Below are positions 7,040 to 12,751 of a stretch of 12,751 nt of DNA, piece after piece (positions within the stretch are counted from its first letter, which is position 1; each line of letters begins with the position of its first letter). A program made the position numbers and the translations under genes. The notes beneath the pieces are model-generated. The model saw only the letters and a list, made by a program, of their open reading frames with translations, was not told where the DNA came from and made no database searches. This DNA is from Bacteroidales bacterium UBA2764. GTDB taxonomy: Bacteria; Bacteroidota; Bacteroidia; Bacteroidales; Paludibacteraceae. The stretch covers positions 1-12,751 of the forward strand of contig DEIW01000093.1 of NCBI GenBank assembly GCA_002352705.1, read 5' to 3'.

Positions 7040-7232
7040 TTTGTTTGTAGTTTTAATAAGTTAATAAATATTGTTTATTTAAGAGGTTTTTTGAACCTTT
7101 GTCTCGTTATGTGGTTATAGTTACGTCATCGCTCGTTGCCGTCTCATTACCGTCTTTTTGCCGTGCATGACACCATAATGGATGCTCTTTAGAGGGACAA
7201 AACATGCAGTTTATTGAGCGGTGGGGTTTTGT
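7040..7232. other. 193-base intergenic gap between propeller and DUF4465 genes
   Basis: This is the only sizeable gap within the B12 operon. It holds three imperfect 11-bp repeats (7133-7165) and a weak hairpin at 7082-7100 (AAGGTT-type stem with an A/T loop, about 5 bp on the - strand). An AT-rich stretch precedes the DUF4465 start. I find no consensus TAnnTTTG promoter, no convincing terminator, and no second cobalamin riboswitch. Whether transcription is continuous cannot be told. Confidence 0.5.
7133..7165 (+). repeat. Three imperfect 11-bp direct repeats
   Basis: Consecutive units are TCGTTGCCGTC (7133-7143), TCATTACCGTC (7144-7154) and TTTTTGCCGTG (7155-7165), sharing the core TTRCCGT. 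The period is close to one helical turn, so all copies would face the same side of the DNA. A protein-binding site upstream of the DUF4465 gene is possible but unproven. Confidence 0.45.
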
Positions 7233-9131
7233 TTAATGGGCGGCGATGTGGAGGTCAATGGCTCCTGTGATCTCCGTACTCAATTCTCCGGTAGCACCGT
7301 TGTTCTCATCTACCGCAGTGTAGACACGGATGAAATCTATGCATGGCAGTGAAATAGATTTGCCCTCCGCATCTACAGCCCACGATATATCAAAACTTGT
7401 TCCTTCTATGTCCGTGTTCGGTTTATTGTCCACATAGCCATAATCCAGCACCCTTTGAACTGACTGTCCGCTTACCTTTTGAGTAATAGGCGCTAAAACT
7501 GACCCTGTAAATGTAATACTTTCCTTATTAATCCATTGGGGATAATAGGGCTGCTGGTGGAACGGATTACGTATGGTATCTCCGGCGCGGGTATAGGTCT
7601 TCGTAAAATTATGTTTCGTAGAAGAATCATCATACAATGCTCCTTTCAGTTCAAACCATTTATCGTCCGGTTTGCCGTTTTTATTGTCATCACAACTTAC
7701 CATCACTATTCCGGGCTCAGAACTACCAAAAGCAGCATTACCACTCATACTGAATGCATTCCCGAGAATGCGCATATCATATCCATCTTTGTTTTGAACG
7801 GAATGGTCAAAACCGAATGTAACATATCCTCCCCACCCGCCTAAGCAAATCATTCCTCCGGCATTGTTAGCAATCGCCAATTCACATTTACGGCACATAG
7901 ACTCTTCATTATCCCCCTCCTTATACTTAGGAAGCAGATTAACAAACTGCCCCGTTGCCGGCAGATATTCATACACATGTGAGATATACGGAGACTGCTT
8001 TACGGGCTCCGAATGGGTGGTGTCAGAGTTTAAATCATAGGCTTCGCCGACGCGGCAGAGATGTCCCGGAATATCTCCGGTTTTAGCAGACCAGTGCTCT
8101 TTGCCGTCATATCCGTAACAATGCAGGACGCCGGAAGAGACGTAATTCTTGGCATCAGTGATATAGATTACGTCAGTCGTAGCCAGTAATCCATAGGGAT
8201 TTTCAAAGGCGGAGATATCGATAGGTTGCTTTATTTCCGTAAAATCGATTGTGGACATCGCGTGAAGTATATGGTTCTTGTTATCCAGGATATAGGCGGT
8301 ACTCCCTAAAATGGAGATATTGGCACATGCCATCGGAATTCGTGCAACAACCGTCTCACCGGAAAGGACAACGATAGAAGGCTTGACATCTTTGTAGTTG
8401 CCTTGACAACCTATCCACAGGTGTTTTTGGTCGTCCACACGGATACGGGTAGGATTCAAGCCGACAGGAATTTTCTTAATCTCTGTAAAAGAGTTCAGGT
8501 CTATGACAGAAACCGTGGAATCATACTTATTCATGAGATATCCTCCTGAATTAGCCACATAGAGTTTGTCATCAATAATACATAACTCGTCCGGCTGATG
8601 TCCCACCTTCACTTCATTGGTGATAGACAGAGTTGCGGTGTCCACTTCAAAGACAGACCCCAATAGTTCCGGAGTAGCTACAGACCCCACATAGGCACTT
8701 ACGTACATCTTATCTCCTCTAAACGCCATATAGCGGCAGTTGGGTATATCTATTTGCCCGATATGCCGTGCCTTCCTATCCATCACCTCCACTTTGTGGG
8801 AACAATTGATGACTGCATACAGACGCGTGCCATAAGCCTGTAAATCATTTCCCACATCCCCCAGTTCTTTCAACTGTTTAGGATTTTGCGAACCGTACCA
8901 GTTCGAGTAATATTTACCGGTTTTAAGATTAATATAATCCAGCCGTGCTTTGTTGGATCCCATGTTTCCTTCACAGAGGACGTACAGCCCACCCTCTCTT
9001 TCTTCCTCCGTGACCTGCGTACCGATAGTAGGATAAATCACTTCATCCCCACGGCAGCCCGTCATGTATAACGAACATAACACTATGAATATTGCCGAGC
9101 AAATTCTTAATATCTTACTGCCACTGTGCAT
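7233..9131 (-). CDS. BtuG-like beta-propeller surface lipoprotein with extra C-terminal domain
   Basis: A 632-residue lipoprotein: a hydrophobic signal ends in YMTGC (Cys26), followed by RGDE, an acidic start typical of surface-exposed Bacteroidota lipoproteins. Residues about 40-365 are YncE/DUF5074-type propeller repeats, seen in recurring phrases such as VSVIDLNSFTEIKKIPVGLN and KLYVANSGGY. BtuG proteins, which capture corrinoids and cap BtuB, are propellers of this kind but only about 390 residues long. The extra part (about 400-632) has a CRKC pair at 413-416, GGYVTFGFDHSVQNKDGYD, a likely calcium loop DDNKNGKPDDKW (481-492), and a beta-rich end. I recall this domain from separate Bacteroidota surface proteins but cannot name it. 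The gene overlaps the receptor gene by 25 bases, as expected for an obligate receptor partner. The ATG at 9131 is the first that yields a full signal peptide. Confidence 0.8.
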   Translation of the reverse strand: MHSGSKILRICSAIFIVLCSLYMTGCRGDEVIYPTIGTQVTEEEREGGLYVLCEGNMGSNKARLDYINLKTGKYYSNWYGSQNPKQLKELGDVGNDLQAYGTRLYAVINCSHKVEVMDRKARHIGQIDIPNCRYMAFRGDKMYVSAYVGSVATPELLGSVFEVDTATLSITNEVKVGHQPDELCIIDDKLYVANSGGYLMNKYDSTVSVIDLNSFTEIKKIPVGLNPTRIRVDDQKHLWIGCQGNYKDVKPSIVVLSGETVVARIPMACANISILGSTAYILDNKNHILHAMSTIDFTEIKQPIDISAFENPYGLLATTDVIYITDAKNYVSSGVLHCYGYDGKEHWSAKTGDIPGHLCRVGEAYDLNSDTTHSEPVKQSPYISHVYEYLPATGQFVNLLPKYKEGDNEESMCRKCELAIANNAGGMICLGGWGGYVTFGFDHSVQNKDGYDMRILGNAFSMSGNAAFGSSEPGIVMVSCDDNKNGKPDDKWFELKGALYDDSSTKHNFTKTYTRAGDTIRNPFHQQPYYPQWINKESITFTGSVLAPITQKVSGQSVQRVLDYGYVDNKPNTDIEGTSFDISWAVDAEGKSISLPCIDFIRVYTAVDENNGATGELSTEITGAIDLHIAAH

Positions 9132-11119
9132 CGTATATTCTGTTTTGGCATCGGATAGTTCTGTATAACTTCATAGTCCTGTCCGAGCATATTATTTAAT
9201 TCAAAATTAGCTTTTAGCCATACCGGTTTGATTCCCCATTCCCCATAAACAGAAAGATCATGCGTGTACCATGGCTGAACGTAATTGTAGATGGAGTTTT
9301 CCTGTTGCCCGTAACGCTCACCCACATAAATAAAGGAGTAATTAAAGCCATAGTGGTCTCCCCTTTTGCTTGTCCATTCGAGTCCCAGCACAACGCTTCC
9401 ACTATGAAGGGGGATATAAGGTATCTGATGCGTATAAAAGATGTCATTGGAATTCGTGACGTCAATTGCTTTTTGGTATGTATAATTGAGCCGCGTACGC
9501 AAAACAAACCGAAGAGGTAAGAAAAACGAGAAATCTCCTTTTGCGTCCACTCCGTTGATTTTGACAACGCCAAGATTTAACATCGTCCAACGGAACTGCT
9601 GACCTTTAGGATATGCGATTATCTTATCGGTTACTCTGTTGTAATAATAGGAAGCGGAGAGATGAATATCATATCTCTTATCCGCTTTATTATATGCTAT
9701 TTCTACAGAGTGCTGACGCGCCAGCTCCGGACGCAGTGAAGCATTCCCGAGATCCGTATAATAGAGATCGTTAAAAGTAGGATATCGGTAACTCTGCTTG
9801 TAGAATGCATTAAGACTCAAATCAATTTTAGGATACGGGCGGAAAGAAAAGAACACTCCCGGCGTCACATGCGGCGCATCATTATTCACCGCAGTCATCA
9901 AAACAGATGCCTGCGCTCGCAGGTATTCCTTAATATTAAATGCCATCGCAGCAGACAGCCAATGACTATGCCTGTTAAAATATTCCGTACCAGCCTCTGC
10001 TATCAACAGATTTCTGCGGGCAAGCGTATTATATTGGTAATCATACGCTACTGAAGCATCCCACCAATTGAAGATTTGGATTTTGTTTGCCAATGACAGA
10101 TATACCTCTTGCTGGGTATATTCATTATCAGAGGGCAAAAGCCGCTCTTCATAATTCTTATAATGCGTATAATCATTGGCGTATTTCAGTAATACACGCA
10201 TATCCCAGCGGTTGAACCATTTATCTTGCCATTGCGTCTGTACAAATGTGTTCCTGTCCCATAACCGTTCTCCGTTACGCCATACATTGTTGACAATAGC
10301 TCCCGGAACTCCTCGTTCAGAATAATAGTTATAAGCATGTATCCGCCAGAATCCAGTATTATTGTAATAATGGTGCAGCCCAAATTCAGTACGAACAGCG
10401 TTCACATCTCCGTTTTGACGAACGGCCGTAGTGTCATAAGCCGTCTCACCGGAAGGTAACACTCGCTTGTAGCGGAAAGGATATTTACCATTTGAATAGA
10501 CATACTCGGCATCCATAGTAAGCGACAGATTTTCAGCCAGTTTGACATCAACGCCTACATTAGGGTTAGCCAGAGCAAAAGAGCCAAACCTCATCTGACC
10601 GCGCACATGCACCTTCTCTCCTTCTTTGAAATAAGGCTTACGGGTTGTCAAATAGACATTTCCGGCAGCGCCGAACTCCCTTGCGGACTGGAAGATATCG
10701 GATTTCTGACCGTTAAACAGTTGAATCTCTTCCATGTTGTCCAGTGAAAAACGCCCTAAGTCCACTTGTCCGTTTTGCGCATTGCCAAGTTGCACACCGT
10801 TATAATAAACCGCAGTGTGCTGACTTCCCATAGAACGAATATTGATTGTTTTGATGCCTCCTACTCCTCCATAGTCTTTGAGTTGCACACCCGAGAAATA
10901 GCGTAAAGCATCTGCTACAGATAACGCGTTCAGCCGTTCCAACTCTGCTCCTTTAAGGGTCTGTGGGATGATAATATCTTTGGTTAAAGCACGCGCAGTA
11001 ACCTCGACCTCCTCAATACGGAAATCGTTATACAAAGAATCCTGCTCTGCATCGTTGATAGCAAAAGCAGCGCGTGCACAAAGTGCGAGGATTAGTATGA
11101 AAGTATAGCGTTTTTTCAT
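9107..11119 (-). CDS. TonB-dependent outer-membrane receptor, BtuB-like (corrinoid uptake)
   Basis: A 670-residue outer-membrane receptor. A signal peptide (MKKRYTFILILALCARAAFA) is followed by a TonB-box-like segment RIEEVEVTA (34-42), a plug domain (about 50-165, with ALRYFSGVQLKDYGGVGG and INIRSMGSQHTAVYYNGVQL), and a 22-strand-type barrel ending in the aromatic-terminated VAVRY. It lacks an N-terminal CarboxypepD_reg domain and is far shorter than SusC-type receptors, which matches the BtuB/siderophore size class. Substrate assignment rests mainly on context: a cobalamin riboswitch lies directly in front, and the next genes encode a BtuG-like lipoprotein and a BtuF-like binding protein. 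Import would be powered by TonB-ExbBD encoded elsewhere. When corrinoid is plentiful the riboswitch should lower expression. The symbol btuB is plausible but left out because the family contains several substrate classes. Confidence 0.88.
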   Translation of the reverse strand: MKKRYTFILILALCARAAFAINDAEQDSLYNDFRIEEVEVTARALTKDIIIPQTLKGAELERLNALSVADALRYFSGVQLKDYGGVGGIKTINIRSMGSQHTAVYYNGVQLGNAQNGQVDLGRFSLDNMEEIQLFNGQKSDIFQSAREFGAAGNVYLTTRKPYFKEGEKVHVRGQMRFGSFALANPNVGVDVKLAENLSLTMDAEYVYSNGKYPFRYKRVLPSGETAYDTTAVRQNGDVNAVRTEFGLHHYYNNTGFWRIHAYNYYSERGVPGAIVNNVWRNGERLWDRNTFVQTQWQDKWFNRWDMRVLLKYANDYTHYKNYEERLLPSDNEYTQQEVYLSLANKIQIFNWWDASVAYDYQYNTLARRNLLIAEAGTEYFNRHSHWLSAAMAFNIKEYLRAQASVLMTAVNNDAPHVTPGVFFSFRPYPKIDLSLNAFYKQSYRYPTFNDLYYTDLGNASLRPELARQHSVEIAYNKADKRYDIHLSASYYYNRVTDKIIAYPKGQQFRWTMLNLGVVKINGVDAKGDFSFFLPLRFVLRTRLNYTYQKAIDVTNSNDIFYTHQIPYIPLHSGSVVLGLEWTSKRGDHYGFNYSFIYVGERYGQQENSIYNYVQPWYTHDLSVYGEWGIKPVWLKANFELNNMLGQDYEVIQNYPMPKQNIRCTVAVRY

Positions 11120-11122
11120 TGT

Positions 11123-11142
11123 AGTCCTAATCCAGGAGGACT
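11123..11142 (-). promoter_or_regulatory. Hairpin just before the receptor start (candidate riboswitch expression platform)
   Basis: In the transcript AGTCCT and AGGACT form a perfect 6-bp stem around the loop CCTGGATT, ending three bases before the ATG. It lies directly downstream of the cobalamin aptamer, where the expression platform (P13-like hairpin) belongs. It has no U-tract, so control of translation initiation is more likely than termination. The aptamer segment CCTAA (11175-11179) could pair with TTAGG of this hairpin, but five pairs are weak evidence. Confidence 0.5.
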
Positions 11143-11152
11143 TCTCAAATGA

Positions 11153-11242
11153 CGCAAAGTGTAAGCGATCTGACTTAGGCGTAAGCCATCACAGTAGCCG
11201 GTCTGTCCGGGATTTTCACCCGAGTTCTCTTACTTCTTTGCA
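11153..11242 (-). promoter_or_regulatory. Cobalamin riboswitch aptamer, compact (class II-like)
   Basis: The transcript contains GGGTGAAAATCCC (11209-11221), GGCTACTGTGATGG (11185-11198) and a B12-box-like AAGTCAGATCGCTTAC (11161-11176), in the order known for cobalamin riboswitches. Helices support it: P1 GCAAAG (11236-11241) with CTTTGC (11154-11159), P2 GTAAG (11229-11233) with CTTAC (11161-11165), P3 CGGG-TGAAAAT-CCCG (11208-11222), and a short GGC-TTAC-GCC stem (11178-11187). From P1 to P1 it is only about 90 bases, without room for the large P8-P12 side domain, so it resembles the class II form. It should reduce expression of the receptor operon when corrinoid binds. The 5' strands of P1 and P2 overlap the last codons and stop of the DUF1846 gene. 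Confidence 0.88.
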
Positions 11243-12711
11243 GGATCGGTTGTTAAATCTATTCCTAATTTTTTAAATGTTCTCCAGTCCACCTCTTTCA
11301 GCATTACTGTCGAATGGGCTTGGCATCCTTTGAGCATAGGAAGTGTTTCTAATGCTTTGCGGCAGTCCTCGTTCTGTAGGGACAAAACAGATAATGCCAC
11401 CAACACTTCGTCTGTATGCAGTCTGGGATTATTTCCGTGTAAATAGTTGATCTTTGTTTGCTGGATAGGGGCAATTATATTTTCCGGGATCAGCCGTACT
11501 GAATGATCAATTCCGGCTAATTCCTTCATAGCATTCAACAATAGCGCAGCCGAAGATCCTAATAAATCTCCGGCCTCTGCAGTGATAATACGTCCGTCCG
11601 GTAATTCAATAGCAGCCGCGTGAGCAAATGCTCCGTCATGCTGGGCTCCAGTTAAAGCTCTGCGTTCCCGAGCCGCTACTGTGGTTCGGCGATAAGCGGT
11701 ATTGATACCTACCTGCTGTTGCAACAAAGCCAATTTCTTAATTTCCGCATCGTTACATGCTCCGTTAGCCAAATGACATACAGCTTGGAAATAACGACGG
11801 ATAATCTCCTGTTTACTGGCTTCGCGCACGGCGTCATCATCGCTGATGCAAAATCCAACCATATTGACTCCCATATCCGTCGGAGACTTATATGGATTTT
11901 TGCCGTAGATAGAGGTAAAAAGAGCGTCTAACACCGGATATATCTCAACGTCCCGGTTGTAATTGACAGCAGTCTTACCATATGCCTCCAGATGGAACGG
12001 ATCAATCATATTGACATCCTGCAGATCAGCGGTTGCCGCTTCATATGCCACATTCAGAGGATGCTTCAAGGGCAAGTTCCACACAGGGAAGGTTTCAAAC
12101 TTGGCATATCCGGCTTTGCGTCCATGCCGTTGCTCGTTATACAACTGGCTAAGACACACTGCCATTTTTCCACTTCCCGGTCCCGGAGCTGTGACAACCA
12201 CAAGAGGTCTGGTTGTCTCCACAAAATCATTTCGCCCGAATCCATCTTCCGACGCTATCAAATCCACATTATGCGGATAACCCTCAATGATATAATGATA
12301 GTAAACCTTAATGCCTTTGCGTTCCAATCGCTGGCGGTAAGTATCCGCCGAGCGCTGACCGGTATAATGGGTGATTACCACCGAAGATACTAAAAATCCG
12401 CGCTCCGTGAAGGCTTCGCGCAAACGGAGCACATCTTCATCATAGGTAATACCCAGATCCTGACGAACTTTATTGCGCTCTATATCTTCAGCAGAGATAA
12501 CAATAATTATTTCCAAAGAATCACGCAACTGGGTTAACATACGTAACTTGCTATCCGGTAAAAAGCCGGGCAGCACTCTGCTTGCGTGCATGTCATCGAA
12601 AAGCTTTCCGCCTAACTCCAGATACAACTTGTTGTCAAATTGCTCTATACGCTCGCGGATATGCTCCGATTGTATGCGGATATATTTATCGTTATCAAAT
12701 GCTGTTTGCAT
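11230..12711 (-). CDS. DUF1846-family protein
   Basis: A 493-residue cytoplasmic protein of the DUF1846 family, whose members are about 490-510 residues, so it looks full length. Typical segments are FDNDKYIRIQSEHIRERIEQ near the start, LELGGKLFDDMHASRVLPGF, a P-loop-like APGPGSGK at 175-182, and NMVGFCISDDDAV in the second half. Structures exist for streptococcal members, but the biochemical role is unknown to me; the P-loop-like motif suggests nucleotide or phosphate binding. The ATG at 12711 is chosen over an in-frame TTG at 12723 because that TTG forms the end of the promoter -7 element. The mRNA would begin only a few bases before the ATG. The stop codon and last three codons double as riboswitch sequence for the next operon. 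No functional tie to B12 uptake is evident. Confidence 0.9.
   Translation of the reverse strand: MQTAFDNDKYIRIQSEHIRERIEQFDNKLYLELGGKLFDDMHASRVLPGFLPDSKLRMLTQLRDSLEIIIVISAEDIERNKVRQDLGITYDEDVLRLREAFTERGFLVSSVVITHYTGQRSADTYRQRLERKGIKVYYHYIIEGYPHNVDLIASEDGFGRNDFVETTRPLVVVTAPGPGSGKMAVCLSQLYNEQRHGRKAGYAKFETFPVWNLPLKHPLNVAYEAATADLQDVNMIDPFHLEAYGKTAVNYNRDVEIYPVLDALFTSIYGKNPYKSPTDMGVNMVGFCISDDDAVREASKQEIIRRYFQAVCHLANGACNDAEIKKLALLQQQVGINTAYRRTTVAARERRALTGAQHDGAFAHAAAIELPDGRIITAEAGDLLGSSAALLLNAMKELAGIDHSVRLIPENIIAPIQQTKINYLHGNNPRLHTDEVLVALSVLSLQNEDCRKALETLPMLKGCQAHSTVMLKEVDWRTFKKLGIDLTTDPAKK
11254..11261 (-). promoter_or_regulatory. Possible -7 element of the B12 operon inside the DUF1846 3' end
   Basis: TAGATTTA on the - strand matches TAnnTTTG at every position but the last, and it would start RNA a few bases before riboswitch helix P1. 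The -33 region is poor (a TGG slightly too far upstream). It is a candidate only. Read-through from the DUF1846 promoter is the alternative source of the operon transcript. Confidence 0.25.
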
Positions 12712-12720
12712 AATCGGGTG

Positions 12721-12751
12721 CAAAATTACAACTTTTTTTGCATATATGCAA
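12721..12751 (-). promoter_or_regulatory. Bacteroides-type promoter of the DUF1846 gene
   Basis: On the - strand TTG (12751-12749) is followed after 20 bases by TAATTTTG (12728-12721), an exact TAnnTTTG match with the same spacing as the tRNA promoter in this window. Only nine bases separate the -7 element from the ATG, so the transcript would have a leader of roughly 0-6 bases. Confidence 0.8.
12738..12751. promoter_or_regulatory. Perfect 14-bp palindrome over the -33 region (possible operator)
   Basis: TTGCATATATGCAA is identical on both strands and includes the -33 TTG of the DUF1846 promoter. A dimeric repressor bound here would block the promoter. It may extend beyond the window edge, and AT-rich palindromes also arise by chance. 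Confidence 0.45.

Noticed and set aside
7082..7100. Hairpin in the propeller-DUF4465 gap as a transcription terminator
   Set aside because: The stem is about 5 bp on the - strand and AT-rich with no proper U-tract, so it is too weak to claim.
5118..7165. Short repeats as a CRISPR array or insertion-sequence ends
   Set aside because: Units of 7, 8 and 11 bp without spacers, no Cas or transposase gene, and no matching terminal inverted repeats.
7040..7232. A second cobalamin riboswitch before the DUF4465 gene
   Set aside because: Neither the ACTGTGA block, the GTGAAAATCC loop nor a B12 box occurs in this gap.
12712..12723. TTG at 12723 as start of the DUF1846 gene
   Set aside because: It forms the last three bases of the TAATTTTG promoter element, so it would not be in the mRNA; the ATG at 12711 is the plausible start.

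Overview
The window reads as a chromosomal segment of a Bacteroidota (Bacteroidales-like) bacterium. Two near-ideal Bacteroides-type promoters are visible (TTG, 20 bases, then TAnnTTTG), start codons lack Shine-Dalgarno sequences, and the protein families are typical of the group: a CarboxypepD_reg-like domain protein, a SusA-like periplasmic alpha-amylase, a TonB-dependent receptor paired with a surface beta-propeller lipoprotein, and a DUF4465 protein. The DUF4465 protein ends in a short tail resembling type IX secretion sorting tails, which hints at a Bacteroidales outside the classical gut Bacteroides. No mobile element, integrase or CRISPR array was seen.

The left half (1-5129) is read on the + strand. 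A CarboxypepD_reg-like domain protein comes first. A promoter then drives tRNA-Gly(CCC), and the RNase P RNA gene rnpB begins only about five bases after the tRNA. A tight gene string follows: a YihY/BrkB-family membrane protein, a secreted GH13 amylase, and a 64-residue cysteine-rich CWC-type protein. No clear terminator or promoter separates rnpB from the YihY gene.

The right half (5142-12711) is read on the - strand. A DUF1846 gene with its own, almost leaderless promoter lies first in transcription order. A compact cobalamin riboswitch follows, and its outer helices are built partly from the last codons and stop codon of the DUF1846 gene. It precedes a BtuB-like TonB-dependent receptor, a BtuG-like beta-propeller lipoprotein fused to an extra C-terminal domain (25 bases of gene overlap), then after a 193-base gap the DUF4465 protein, and a BtuF-like substrate-binding lipoprotein coupled by a TAATG junction. 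I read this as a corrinoid (vitamin B12) capture and uptake locus: surface capture by the propeller and possibly the DUF4465 protein, outer-membrane passage through the receptor, and delivery by the BtuF-like protein to a BtuCD permease not present here.

The most unusual points are the riboswitch that overlaps a coding end, the fused propeller protein, a 7-bp repeat series inside the BtuF-like signal peptide (a possible phase-variation site), an 8-bp CTAG repeat that supplies both convergent stop codons, and the tRNA-rnpB-membrane-protein arrangement.
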